Below are positions 17,715 to 26,483 of a stretch of 64,000 bases of DNA, piece after piece; the first letter of the stretch is position 1, and each line of letters opens with the position of its first letter. Source of the stretch: Actinomycetota bacterium. GTDB lineage: Bacteria > Actinomycetota > Acidimicrobiia > Acidimicrobiales > Microtrichaceae. The notes under the pieces are model-generated. The model ran no database searches. It saw only the letters and a program-made list of their open reading frames with translations, and had not been told where the DNA came from. The stretch spans positions 620,001 to 684,000 of the forward strand of contig JADJBW010000001.1 of NCBI GenBank assembly GCA_016703525.1, read 5' to 3'. The position numbers and the translations under genes were made by a program.

Positions 17715-18764
17715 TCAGGCCGGCGGCGGATTCAGCCGTGCCCTGACCGCACACCGGGTGTCGTCGTCGCAGAAGGCCGCCTCGACGGCGTGGCGGTTGG
17801 CGCGAGCGAACGCGTCGTCGTCCCAGCCGAAGTGATCGGCGAGCGCTCGGTACTCGCTGCTGACGGTCACGTCGCTCATCAGGCGGTTGTCGGTGTTGAC
17901 GGTGACGGCGAAGCCGAGATCCGCCAGGCGATCGATCGGGTGCTCGCCGAACGTGGTCACCCCCGCTGCGGCCGTGTGCACGTTCGAGGTCGGGCAGACC
18001 TCCAGACACACCGCCTCGTCTCGAACCCGACGGGCGAGCCGTCCGAGCGTGCCGTGGCCGTCGACGTCGTCGATGATGCGCACCCCGTGACCAAGGCGCG
18101 TCGCGCCGCAGCGGAGCGCCTCCTCGATAGACGCAAGGCCGAAGGCCTCGCCCGCATGGATGGTGATGCCGAGCCCACCGGCGCGGGCGATCTCGAAGGC
18201 CCGGTGATGGCGACCGGCGGGGAACCCGGCCTCCGCTCCGGCGATGTCGAATCCCACGACGCCGTGCTCGCAGGCGCGGACCGCAGCGCTCGCAGCGGCC
18301 TCGCTGATGTCTCGGTCGCGCATGGAGCACACAATGAGTCGCAGCGTGATGTCGGTGGCGGCCTCGGCAGCGCGCAGGCCGCGGCCGATCGCGGCGATCA
18401 CCTCATCGATCGACATCGTGGGCGAGGCCATCAACTCGGGCGCGACCCGTGGCTCGGCGTACACCACGCCGTCGGCTGCCAGATCGACGCCGCATTCGAA
18501 CGCGACTCGCTCGATCGCCTCGGGCGTCGACATGACGGCGACGGTGTGGGCGAACGTCTCGAGGTAGAGCTCGAGGCTGCGCCGGGCAGCGCCGCGATGG
18601 AACCACCGGGCCAGGTCGTCGGGGTCGGTGGTCGGGAGATCGCGGTATCCGATCTCCGCGGCGAGCTCGATGATCGTCGCGACTCGGAGTCCGCCATCGA
18701 GGTGGTCGTGGAGCAGCACCTTCGGCGTCGCGAGCCACGCGTTGTCGGGGTCCGACTTCGACAT
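17715..18764 (-). CDS. add: Adenosine deaminase
   Basis: 349 residues with the metal and substrate motifs LLHDHLDGG (residues 17-25), TIHAGEAFG, RLGHGVRI, VCPTSNVHT and VNTDNRLMS. It deaminates adenosine or deoxyadenosine to inosine forms, which purine nucleoside phosphorylase can then cleave. The gene converges on the ALDH-like gene with 9 bases between stops, closing the salvage block. ATG 18764 is the natural family start. Confidence 0.93.
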   Translation of the reverse strand: MSKSDPDNAWLATPKVLLHDHLDGGLRVATIIELAAEIGYRDLPTTDPDDLARWFHRGAARRSLELYLETFAHTVAVMSTPEAIERVAFECGVDLAADGVVYAEPRVAPELMASPTMSIDEVIAAIGRGLRAAEAATDITLRLIVCSMRDRDISEAAASAAVRACEHGVVGFDIAGAEAGFPAGRHHRAFEIARAGGLGITIHAGEAFGLASIEEALRCGATRLGHGVRIIDDVDGHGTLGRLARRVRDEAVCLEVCPTSNVHTAAAGVTTFGEHPIDRLADLGFAVTVNTDNRLMSDVTVSSEYRALADHFGWDDDAFARANRHAVEAAFCDDDTRCAVRARLNPPPA

Positions 18765-18883
18765 CGGCGCACCCTATCGTCGCCAGCCGCACCGGGTGAT
18801 CGGCTTCGGTGCGAGCGGGTGGCGGTTGGGATGGTGACGGGGTGGGTTGCGGCGGGGGACGGTTCCTGAGACAGGCTGTAGCG

Positions 18884-19645
18884 GTGTGGATCGACCATCA
18901 CTGCCACCTGCCGGCCGACTCGACCGCAGCCGACATCGTCTCCGAGGCCACCGAGGCCGGCGTCGTCGCGCTGGTCAACGTCGGGTGTGACATCGAGGGA
19001 TCGCGCCGAGCGGCGGAGTCCGCTGCACGATTCGACACGGTCTGGGCGACCGCGGGCGTGCACCCGCACGACGCGAAGGACGGCATCGACGGCCTCGAAG
19101 CGCTGCTCGACGCACCGCGGGTCGTGGCGGTGGGCGAATGCGGGCTCGACTACCACTACATGCACTCGCCGATCGAGGCCCAGCGTGAGGTGTTCGCTGC
19201 GCAGATCTCGCTGGCCCTTCGACGCGACCTCCCCCTGGTGATCCACACGCGCGAGGCGTGGGACGACACGTTCGGGATCCTCGACGAGGTGGGCGTGCCG
19301 GAACGCACGGTGTTCCACTGCTTCACCGGTGACGCGGCGATGGCCCGCCGCTGCCTCGACCTCGGCGCCCGGCTCTCCTTCAGCGGGATCGTCACGTTCC
19401 CGTCATCCGACGACCTGCGCGCCGCCGCGAGCATCTGCCCGTTGGATCGGCTCCTGGTGGAGACCGATTCGCCCTATCTTGCGCCGGTGCCGCATCGAGG
19501 TCGTCGCAACCATCCAGCGCTCGTGAGCGTCGTCGGCGCGGCGGTCGCGGCGGTGCTCGATCGGCCCGAGGCGGAGGTCGCCGCGGCGACAACGGCCAAC
19601 GCGATCGCGTTCTACGGGCTCGATCCCGCGGTCGCCTCGTGCTGA
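18884..19645 (+). CDS. tatD: TatD-family metal-dependent hydrolase/DNase
   Basis: Read from GTG 18884 (VWIDHHCHLP), 253 residues. Metal ligands are seen in DHHCHLP, VGECGLDYHY, IHTREAWDD, FHCFTGD and ETDSPYLAPVP. It has the standard TatD length. The longer upstream frame lacks homology. The stop overlaps the next gene. In many actinobacteria tatD precedes rsmA and ispE, as here. Confidence 0.9.
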   Translation: MWIDHHCHLPADSTAADIVSEATEAGVVALVNVGCDIEGSRRAAESAARFDTVWATAGVHPHDAKDGIDGLEALLDAPRVVAVGECGLDYHYMHSPIEAQREVFAAQISLALRRDLPLVIHTREAWDDTFGILDEVGVPERTVFHCFTGDAAMARRCLDLGARLSFSGIVTFPSSDDLRAAASICPLDRLLVETDSPYLAPVPHRGRRNHPALVSVVGAAVAAVLDRPEAEVAAATTANAIAFYGLDPAVASC

Positions 19646-20238
19646 CGACTCCGCCGCCCCGGCGCTCCCGGTTGCCGCTGGTGATCGCGGTGGTCGCGAC
19701 GCTGGTGATCGTGCCGGTCGTGCTGCTCGACGGCCGCGACGACGACTCGGCGTCGGGCCCGTCGACCTCACGCGCGACCGTCACATCCACCGCGGCGCCG
19801 GCGGGCTCCACCTCGACAACGGCGGCGAACGCGACGTCGACCACGGCCGCCGACGCGGCCGCGCCGGAGGGATCCTCAACCGACGCGCCCCCGGTCACGG
19901 TGGCGCTCGACCCCGAGTGGCTGCCGCGAGGGTCGAGCCGCTACTCCGAGAGCGACGAGCAGACGTCCGCCCGTCTCCGGAAGCTCGCAGCGATCCTCGG
20001 GCCGCAGACCACGACGACCGCGCCGCCGCCCGAGGATGACGCCAAGCCCGCGACGACGGTGAAGGGCAAGGCGGGCGGAACGACGACGGTTGTGGCGCGC
20101 ACGACGACGACGGTGCGCAAGTCGGCGCCCGCCACGGCGCCCCCGGCGACGACACCGCCGACGGCGGCTCCCACGACGGCGGCGCCTCCGACGGCGACGC
20201 CGGCGACGAGCGCGCCGGAAGCCGCCGCCGGTGAGTGA
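19639..20238 (+). CDS. Hypothetical membrane-anchored Thr/Ala/Pro-rich protein
   Basis: 199 residues from GTG 19639, overlapping tatD by 7 bases and rsmA by 8 bases. One N-terminal membrane segment, LPLVIAVVATLVIVPVVLL, is followed by a long low-complexity extracellular region rich in Thr, Ala and Pro (TTTTAPPP, ATAPPATTPPTAAPTT). There is one less biased island, DPEWLPRGSSRYSESDEQ. In other actinobacteria this slot between tatD and rsmA often holds a resuscitation-promoting or G5-domain protein, but no such domain is seen. Function unknown. Confidence 0.7.
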   Translation: MLTTPPPRRSRLPLVIAVVATLVIVPVVLLDGRDDDSASGPSTSRATVTSTAAPAGSTSTTAANATSTTAADAAAPEGSSTDAPPVTVALDPEWLPRGSSRYSESDEQTSARLRKLAAILGPQTTTTAPPPEDDAKPATTVKGKAGGTTTVVARTTTTVRKSAPATAPPATTPPTAAPTTAAPPTATPATSAPEAAAGE

Positions 20239-21142
20239 ACTCGCGCCCGGGTCGTCGCCGATTCCGCCGATTTCGCCGATTCCGCCGATCCCGCCCGAGG
20301 CGCTGCTGACTCGATCGATGCTGTTGTCGGTGATGGAGTCCTCGGGGCTCGAACCCCGGCGAACGCTGGGCCAGAACTTCGTCGTCGATCCCAACACGAT
20401 CCGGCGCATCGTCGAGCGTTCGGGTGTCCGTCCGGGCGATCGCGTCTTCGAGATCGGTCCGGGGCTGGGCTCGCTGACTCGCGGCTTGATCGCTGCCGGC
20501 ACCCGGCCCGTGGTCGTCGAGATCGACGCACAGCTGGTGCCGATCCTGCGCTCCACCCTCGGCGACGCAGCCGAGGTGGTGCAGGGGGACGCGCTCGCCG
20601 TCGACTGGTCGGAGGTGCTCGGCACGGAGCCCGGTTGGGTCGGCGTGGCCAACCTGCCGTACAACGTCGCGACAGCGGTCGTGATCCGGCTCGCCGAGGA
20701 GGTACCGGTCGTTCAGCGGCTGCTGGTAATGGTGCAGCGGGAGGTCGGCGAGCGCTGGGTCGCGACGCCGGGCTCCAAGGTGTACGGCATTCCGTCGGTG
20801 CTGCTCGCCCGCCACATGGCGGCGCGGCTCGCCGGCGGGGTGTCGCCCGAGGTGTTCCACCCCAAGCCGCGGGTCGACTCGGTGCTCGTCGAGCTCATCC
20901 GTCGCGATCGCCCGGTCGAGACCGCCTCGCCGAAGGCGTTCGGCGATCTGGTGCGCGCCGCGTTCCAGCAGCGTCGCAAGATGCTGCGACGTTCACTGGC
21001 GGGGCGGGTGGACGCCGACGGGTTTGGAGCCGTCGGCTTGAGCGGCGACGAACGGCCGGAGATGCTCGATGTCGAGACGTGGTGTCGCCTCGCCACCTGC
21101 GTCGCGGCGCCGTCGGCGCCCGGGGGTACCGTCTCGGCGTGA
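20231..21142 (+). CDS. rsmA: 16S rRNA dimethyladenosine transferase
   Basis: From GTG 20231, 303 residues. RsmA/KsgA motifs are RRTLGQNFVVDP, the SAM loop FEIGPGLGSLTRGL, VVEIDAQL and the catalytic VANLPYNVAT. It dimethylates two adjacent adenines near the 3' end of 16S rRNA. The N-terminus has an unusual Pro/Ile repeat (PIPPISPIPPIPP) before homology begins, caused by a short DNA repeat. The stop overlaps ispE as GTGA. Confidence 0.95.
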   Translation: MSELAPGSSPIPPISPIPPIPPEALLTRSMLLSVMESSGLEPRRTLGQNFVVDPNTIRRIVERSGVRPGDRVFEIGPGLGSLTRGLIAAGTRPVVVEIDAQLVPILRSTLGDAAEVVQGDALAVDWSEVLGTEPGWVGVANLPYNVATAVVIRLAEEVPVVQRLLVMVQREVGERWVATPGSKVYGIPSVLLARHMAARLAGGVSPEVFHPKPRVDSVLVELIRRDRPVETASPKAFGDLVRAAFQQRRKMLRRSLAGRVDADGFGAVGLSGDERPEMLDVETWCRLATCVAAPSAPGGTVSA

Positions 21143-21885
21143 TCGAACACAGCGTTGTCGAACTCCTGGCGCCGGCCAAGCTCACCCTGTCGCTCCGCGT
21201 CGTGGGAGTGCGCGACGACGGGTACCACTTGATCGAGGCCGAGATGGTCTCGGTCGACCTGTTCGACCGTCTGAGGGTCACGCCGGGGGAGCGCGGCGTC
21301 GTGTTCGGCGGTCCCGCTGCGGGGCGGCTGGCCGGCGAGAGCGACGGTGGCGATCTGGTGAGCGCCGCACTGCGCCTGGCCCGCCGTTCCGCCCGCGTGG
21401 AGGTGCACAAGGAAGTCCCCGCGGGCGCTGGGCTCGGCGGGGGAAGCAGCGACGCAGCGGCGATTCTGCGCTGGGCCGGCTTCGACGACCTGCAGGCAGC
21501 GGCCGCGCTCGGCGCCGACGTGGCGTTCTGTTTGGTCGGTGGGCGCGCGCTCGTCGGAGGGATCGGCGAGCGCGTCGACGCGCTACCGGCCGTGGAACGA
21601 ACGGTGACCCTGCTCACGCCGCCGATCCACTGTTCGACACCCGCGGTCTATCGGCGGTGGGACGAACTCGGTGGGCCGGTCGACCCTCGCGACGACGGCA
21701 ACGACCTGACCGCCGCCGCGCTCAACGTCGCTCCGGAACTGGTCCGGTGGCGCGACGTGCTCGGCGAACTGTCGGGACTCGAGCCGCGTCTCGCCGGCAG
21801 CGGCTCGACGTGGTTCGTCGAGGGCGCCTTCGAGCACGAAGCCTGTCGCGTGGTGCGAACCGTCGGCCCGGTGACCGGGCACTGA
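21139..21885 (+). CDS. ispE: 4-diphosphocytidyl-2-C-methyl-D-erythritol kinase
   Basis: 248 residues from GTG 21139. The GHMP-kinase phosphate loop PAGAGLGGGSSDAAA is clear, with APAKLTLSLRVVG at the N-terminus, ADVAFCLVGG in the middle and LAGSGSTWF near the end. It performs the ATP-dependent step of the MEP isoprenoid pathway. It is slightly shorter than E. coli IspE, mainly in the C-terminal region. It forms an overlapping operon with rsmA. Confidence 0.93.
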   Translation: MIEHSVVELLAPAKLTLSLRVVGVRDDGYHLIEAEMVSVDLFDRLRVTPGERGVVFGGPAAGRLAGESDGGDLVSAALRLARRSARVEVHKEVPAGAGLGGGSSDAAAILRWAGFDDLQAAAALGADVAFCLVGGRALVGGIGERVDALPAVERTVTLLTPPIHCSTPAVYRRWDELGGPVDPRDDGNDLTAAALNVAPELVRWRDVLGELSGLEPRLAGSGSTWFVEGAFEHEACRVVRTVGPVTGH

Positions 21886-21904
21886 CGGCTCGACAGAGCC
21901 GCTG

Positions 21905-22006
21905 CTATTTGCCGCGGGCGCGGCGCTGGTGACGTGTGCGACGAAGCAGCTTGCGGTGCTTCTTTTTCCGCATGCGCTTCCGGCGTTTCTTGATCAGTGA
22001 ACCCAT
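21905..22006 (-). CDS. Ribosomal protein bS22 (AURKAIP1/COX24-like), 33 residues
   Basis: A tiny, extremely basic protein starting MGSLIKKRRKRMRKKKHRK and ending RRARGK. This is the signature of the actinobacterial small-subunit protein bS22, known in Mycobacterium as a 33-residue protein (Rv0500B-like). The frame is open further upstream, but homology begins exactly at ATG 22006. It sits convergent with ispE and divergent from the Wzz-like gene. Confidence 0.88.
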   Translation of the reverse strand: MGSLIKKRRKRMRKKKHRKLLRRTRHQRRARGK

Positions 22007-22239
22007 GGCGTCGGGAACTGTAGCGACGCGCGGTGCTCGGGTGCGAACCGCCGATCGGCGGACCCGGGGTCGAGCGGCGATGGCGCCGGGTCGACCGGTG
22101 GCTTTTGTCGGGGGGATCGGACCGGTAGCCTGCCCCTGCTGGGGCAACTGCCCATCGCGCCTTCGGGGGCGGTGCGACAAGCTCCACAGACGCTGCGGGA
22201 GGGTGCGGCGACACGCCTGGATGGTGATTGGATGAGCCG

Positions 22240-23574
22240 ATGAGTGAAGCTGGAACACTGGTCAAGGCGTCGCACCCGACGGTTTTCGACGATTCTCCGG
22301 CGATCCGGTTTCGGTTGCCGCGTTCCACCTGGATCGTGATCGGGCTCGTCACCGTCATCGCCGCTGTGGTCGGCGGTGCGATCGCAGCGGCGATGCCCGA
22401 GAAGTATCAGGTCACCCGCAGCGTGCTCGTGATGTCGGGCAACAACCCGAACGACAACGACACCCTGATTCGCAGCCTCGAGTCGATCATCGGCGCAAAG
22501 CACTTCGCCACGACGCTCAAGGAGCGGTCGGGCCTCGATCTCACGGTCGACGAGATCAGCGGAATGATCAGCACGAATCGTCCGGTGCTGTCGGCGGTGA
22601 TCGAGGTCAGCGCCACGGATGCGAGCCTCGCCACCGCAACGGCCGTGTCCGAGCAGATCTCTCCGACGCTCCAGGACATCTTCGAGAACGGGCAGAGGTC
22701 CTTGCCGGTCGAGGCGCGCATCTCGGGCCCCATCGTCACCGAGATGTCCGCCGATCCGGTTCGTGAGCAGGTGTTCGTGCCGTGGTGGACGGGCGTGTTC
22801 ACCGGCGGGCTCCTGGCCTTCCTGGTGGCCTTGGCGGTCGCGGCGTTCCGTCAGTTCCGCCGCCCGGTGATCACCTCGGCCCGGGACCTGAGCGATGCGC
22901 TCGACGTGCCGGTGCTGGCACGGGTGCGTGCCGTCGGTGTCGACCCCGACGGCAGCCCGTCCGACGCCGTGCTCGGGATGCTGTCCGCGATCGAACTCCT
23001 CGGCGCCGACGGTCCGATCCACCGGCTCGTCGTCGTCGGCCCGTCCGAGGACGAGGAGCGGTCGCGGCTCGTGCTCGCCCTGGGGTGCGCCATCGCCCGC
23101 GATTTCGACCAGCCCGTTGCGCTCGTCGATGCGAACCTTGCGTCGGGTGGCTTGTCCCGTTTGGTCGGCAAGGACGGCGAACGCGGCCTGGCGGAATGTC
23201 TGAACGGCGCCGTCGAGGCGCAGGCAGCGATGGTCGACACCACGGGTTCGCTGCCCGACCCGCTGCGTGGGCTTCGACCCGCCGCTGGATCGCTCAGCCT
23301 GCTCCCCGCCGGCGTGGATCGCGACGCCGGCCTGGTGCGGATGCGTTCGAGTCTCACCGAGGTGCTGTCAGATCTGTCGGGTCGCTACGTCGTGGTGATC
23401 GACGGGCCCGACGTGCCGGGACCGGTGCCGAGCGCACAGCTGCTCTCGCTGGCCGACGCGACGCTGGTGGTGGTGACCGAGGGGGAAACGTCGATTCGCG
23501 ATGCGCGCTATACCGGGGACGCGATGCGCGCGTTGGCCGGTGAATCCGTGGGAGCGGTCCTCGTTCAGCGGTAG
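22240..23574 (+). CDS. Wzz / BY-kinase-like polysaccharide chain-length protein with degenerate P-loop
   Basis: 444 residues from ATG 22240. An N-terminal membrane helix (TWIVIGLVTVIAAVVGGAI), a Wzz-type extracytoplasmic region starting EKYQVTRSVLVM, and a second helix (WTGVFTGGLLAFLVALAV) are followed by a cytoplasmic P-loop-like domain. That domain keeps VALVDANLASGGLSRLVG (Walker A' type) and VVVIDGPDVPGP. The Walker A site reads VVGPSEDEERSRLVLALG, with no GK[ST], and there is no Tyr-rich tail. It probably sets exopolysaccharide chain length without kinase activity. It begins an exopolysaccharide gene group; the start lacks a strong ribosome site. Confidence 0.82.
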   Translation: MSEAGTLVKASHPTVFDDSPAIRFRLPRSTWIVIGLVTVIAAVVGGAIAAAMPEKYQVTRSVLVMSGNNPNDNDTLIRSLESIIGAKHFATTLKERSGLDLTVDEISGMISTNRPVLSAVIEVSATDASLATATAVSEQISPTLQDIFENGQRSLPVEARISGPIVTEMSADPVREQVFVPWWTGVFTGGLLAFLVALAVAAFRQFRRPVITSARDLSDALDVPVLARVRAVGVDPDGSPSDAVLGMLSAIELLGADGPIHRLVVVGPSEDEERSRLVLALGCAIARDFDQPVALVDANLASGGLSRLVGKDGERGLAECLNGAVEAQAAMVDTTGSLPDPLRGLRPAAGSLSLLPAGVDRDAGLVRMRSSLTEVLSDLSGRYVVVIDGPDVPGPVPSAQLLSLADATLVVVTEGETSIRDARYTGDAMRALAGESVGAVLVQR

Positions 23575-23796
23575 GCGCACGCTCGAACGCAATCTGTGGG
23601 GGAGTTCACGAGCGAGTCGAAAATGGACCGGCGAGAGTGGTGAAAATTGCCCCTGTCCGAACGCCGATCGCGGCGCGAGGCTGGCGGGTAGTAGCGGCGT
23701 CCTGATTGCTGTAATGGCTGGGGTCCAGGCGTCGGGTGCGGTCGATCCGAAGGTGAGCCAACGAGATGCGATGCGAACGGAAGGAGCGGTGGCGCG

Positions 23797-25317
23797 ATGA
23801 GCGGTAGTAGCGCTGTCGCGTCCAGCGTCCCGGCGCCGGGTCTTGAGGTCGACGAGCAGCCACGCCCGCCCTTCGTGGTGGTGCCCGGGCCCGCCGAGTC
23901 GGTACCGCGAGACGTCAGCGCCCGAGTCGGAGGCATGCTCGCGCTGGTGGGCGTCCTGCTCGATCCGCTGATCGTCGCCGTGACGACCGGGGTGCTTGCG
24001 CGGTGGCTCTTCGGTGCCGGAAACGGCCAGTACACCACCGCCGTGACCGCGGTCGCGGTGCTCTCCGCGCTGCTGCTGCTGCCGACGCATCGCCGCGGTC
24101 GCACGATCTTGCGCCCGAGCGAGCTCATGGGAACCGTCGCGTCGCGGCTCGCGCTGGCCGTCGTTGTCGTCTATCAGTTCCTGGTGATCCAGCCGATCGA
24201 CCTGTTGGAGCTGCCCAAAGAGTCGCTGCAGCGCCTCGCAAACCTCGGTGTTCCCATGACCGTGTGGGTCGGATCGTTCGCCGGCGTGATGCTCGGCCGG
24301 GTGGTCATGTTCAAGGTGATCCACATGGTCCGTTCGCGTGGGTTCGACCTGGAGGAGGTGCTCATCGTGGGCGCCGGTCCGGTCGGCTGCGCCATCGCCG
24401 AGGCGATCGATCAGAATCCCGAATGCGGCCTCGCAACGGTCGGGTTCTTGGATCGCTTCGACGAGCGGCTCGACCACCCGATCCTCGGACGACCGGACGA
24501 CCTCGTCGAGATCCTCGAGGAGACGGGGATCAGCGAGGTCATCCTCGCGTTCGGTGCGGCGTCGGAGTCGGAGGTGGTCGGCATCGTTCGGCAGGCCTCG
24601 CATCTGCCGGTGCAGTTCTATGCCGTGCCCCGGTTCTTCGAGCTCGGAGTCGCCACGTCGCCGCGGGGCTTCGAGGTCGACGGCCTGGCGCTGACGCCGC
24701 TCGGTCGACCCGGCCGCCACCACCGGATGTGGCCGCTCAAGCGGGCGTTCGACATTTCGGTGTCGTCGTTCCTGCTGTTGGTGTCGGCGCCGCTGTTCCT
24801 CATGTGCGCCGCAGCGGTGAAGGCCACGAGCCGGGGACCGATCTTCTTTCGCCAGGAGCGCGTCTCGGTCGGCGACGTGCCGTTCGACATCTTGAAGTTC
24901 CGCACGATGCGCTACGTCGCCGACCCCGAGGAGCAGGCCCGGCTCGATCGCCGGGCGCAGGCCGTGAACCTCGACGACGACCGCATCACGCCGGTCGGGA
25001 AGTTTCTGCGCAACAGCCACCTCGACGAGCTGCCACAGTTGTTGAACGTGCTCCGCGGCGACATGTCGATCGTCGGTCCACGCCCGGAGCGGCCCTACTG
25101 GGTCGACCAGCACACGACCGAGGTCGAGGGATATCGGTACCGTCATCGTGTGCCGGCGGGGATCACCGGTTGGGCGCAGGTGAACGGGTTCTGGGGTGAT
25201 TCGTCGATCGAAACCCGGGTGCGTCTCGACAACCGGTACATCGAGAACTGGTCGCTGTGGCGCGACATCGTGATCGGTCTCCGCACGATTCCGACGCTGC
25301 TGGGGAAGCGCCGGTGA
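23797..25317 (+). CDS. Exopolysaccharide polyprenyl-phosphate sugar-1-phosphate transferase
   Basis: 506 residues with RBS AAGGAG 11 bases upstream. Four N-terminal membrane helices, a Rossmann-like middle (VLIVGAGPVGCAIAEAI) and a fifth helix (SSFLLLVSAPLFLMCAAAV) precede the catalytic domain: GPIFFRQERV, FDILKFRTMR, HLDELPQLLNVLRGDMS, VGPRPERP and GITGWAQVNG. This is the WbaP/WcaJ type, which loads the first sugar phosphate onto undecaprenyl phosphate. A 222-base gap before it probably holds a promoter. It is coupled to the following GT2 by GTGA. Confidence 0.93.
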   Translation: MSGSSAVASSVPAPGLEVDEQPRPPFVVVPGPAESVPRDVSARVGGMLALVGVLLDPLIVAVTTGVLARWLFGAGNGQYTTAVTAVAVLSALLLLPTHRRGRTILRPSELMGTVASRLALAVVVVYQFLVIQPIDLLELPKESLQRLANLGVPMTVWVGSFAGVMLGRVVMFKVIHMVRSRGFDLEEVLIVGAGPVGCAIAEAIDQNPECGLATVGFLDRFDERLDHPILGRPDDLVEILEETGISEVILAFGAASESEVVGIVRQASHLPVQFYAVPRFFELGVATSPRGFEVDGLALTPLGRPGRHHRMWPLKRAFDISVSSFLLLVSAPLFLMCAAAVKATSRGPIFFRQERVSVGDVPFDILKFRTMRYVADPEEQARLDRRAQAVNLDDDRITPVGKFLRNSHLDELPQLLNVLRGDMSIVGPRPERPYWVDQHTTEVEGYRYRHRVPAGITGWAQVNGFWGDSSIETRVRLDNRYIENWSLWRDIVIGLRTIPTLLGKRR

Positions 25318-26321
25318 GCCGGACCGCCTCCGATCGCTCGACCGTGGCGATCGTCATCCCCGCCCTCAACGAGGAACGCTCGATCTCCGCGTGCCTCGAC
25401 GCCGTGTTGGCACAAACCTGGACCGACCTCGACGTGATCGTGGCCGACGGCGGTTCGACCGATGCAACCCGCGCGATCGTGGACGAGTACGGCGGGCGCG
25501 ACGGCCGCGTTCGGATCGTCGACAACCCTCGGCGCACCCAACCGGCGGCGCTGAACTCGGCCGTCGCCCACACCGACGCCGACTGGATCGTGCGCATCGA
25601 CGCCCACTCCACGGTTCCACCGACCTACGTCGCATCGGTCATGACGCACCTGTCGACCGGCAACTGGGGTGGCGTCGGCGGCCGAAAGGACGGCGTGGCC
25701 CACTCGGCGCAGGGCCGGGCGGTAGCGGCCGCGCTCGGTTCGCCCTTCGGGGTCGGAAACTCGGTGTACCACCACGGCACCGAGGTGCAGACGGTCGATC
25801 ACATCCCGTTCGGCGCCTACCCGATGGCGGTGGTCCGCGAGCTCGGGGGGTGGGACGAGAACACCCCGACCAACGAGGACTACGAGTTCGATTATCGCGT
25901 TCGTCAGTCGGGCAAGGAGCTGTTGTTCGACCCGCGACTCGTGATCTTCTGGGAGACGCGAGAGACGGTGAAGGCGTTCTTCCAGCAGTACCGCCGCTAC
26001 GGACGAGCGAAGTACCTGACGTTGCGCAAGCATCCCGAGTCGGCGGCGATCCGCCACCTCATCCCGACGGGGCTCGTCGCGACCCTGGTCGCGGCGTCGG
26101 TGATCGCCTGCGTTCGCCCACGATGGGCCGCAGCGATCGTCGCGCCGTACGCCGGCGTGATCGCCGCGGCGACGGCGACCGTTGCGCCCACGCTCGACTC
26201 GGCCGAGTCGCGTCGCTGGCTGCCGCTCGCGTTCATGGCGATGCACCTCGGTCACGGCATCGGCATGTGGGAGGCCCTGCTGGTCGGCGCCCGCCCCGAG
26301 GGCGGGCGGCGTCGTGGCTGA
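25314..26321 (+). CDS. GT2-family glycosyltransferase
   Basis: 335 residues from GTG 25314. A GT-A domain shows VAIVIPALNEE, VIVADGGSTD, RIDAHSTV (DxD-like) and TNEDYEFDYRV. The QQYRRYGRAK motif resembles the product-site motif of processive enzymes. A hydrophobic C-terminal part spans the membrane once or twice. It likely extends or decorates the polysaccharide begun by the upstream transferase. The donor sugar cannot be read from sequence. Confidence 0.88.
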   Translation: MSRTASDRSTVAIVIPALNEERSISACLDAVLAQTWTDLDVIVADGGSTDATRAIVDEYGGRDGRVRIVDNPRRTQPAALNSAVAHTDADWIVRIDAHSTVPPTYVASVMTHLSTGNWGGVGGRKDGVAHSAQGRAVAAALGSPFGVGNSVYHHGTEVQTVDHIPFGAYPMAVVRELGGWDENTPTNEDYEFDYRVRQSGKELLFDPRLVIFWETRETVKAFFQQYRRYGRAKYLTLRKHPESAAIRHLIPTGLVATLVAASVIACVRPRWAAAIVAPYAGVIAAATATVAPTLDSAESRRWLPLAFMAMHLGHGIGMWEALLVGARPEGGRRRG

Positions 26322-26370
26322 ACCCGGTCGCGTCGTGATCGCCGCATTCGCTACCGTGGGCGGCCTACCG

Positions 26371-26443
26371 TCGCGGGTAGTTCAATTGGCAGAACACCGG
26401 ACTTTGAATCCGGGGGTTGCAGGTTCGAGCCCTGCCCCGCGAG
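26371..26443 (+). tRNA. tRNA-Gln (anticodon TTG)
   Basis: The acceptor stem TCGCGGG (26371-26377) pairs with CCCGCGA (26436-26442), with discriminator G 26443. The D-arm is GTTCAATTGGCAGAAC. The anticodon stem CCGGA/TCCGG encloses loop CTTTGAA, with anticodon TTG at 26404-26406. The T-arm carries GGTTCGAGCC. It reads CAA (and CAG by wobble). CCA is not encoded. It stands alone between the exopolysaccharide genes and glmU. Confidence 0.95.
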
Positions 26444-26483
26444 CACGCCGCGGCCTCGTCGCGACGGTGGAGTAGGAGGAACG

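Noticed and set aside
19639..20238. Calling the Thr/Pro-rich protein a resuscitation-promoting factor from its position before rsmA
   Set aside because: No Rpf, G5 or lysozyme-like sequence is visible; only a membrane helix and low-complexity tail.
22228..22239. TTG start at 22228 for the Wzz-like gene
   Set aside because: ATG 22240 is four codons downstream, and no ribosome site favours the TTG.
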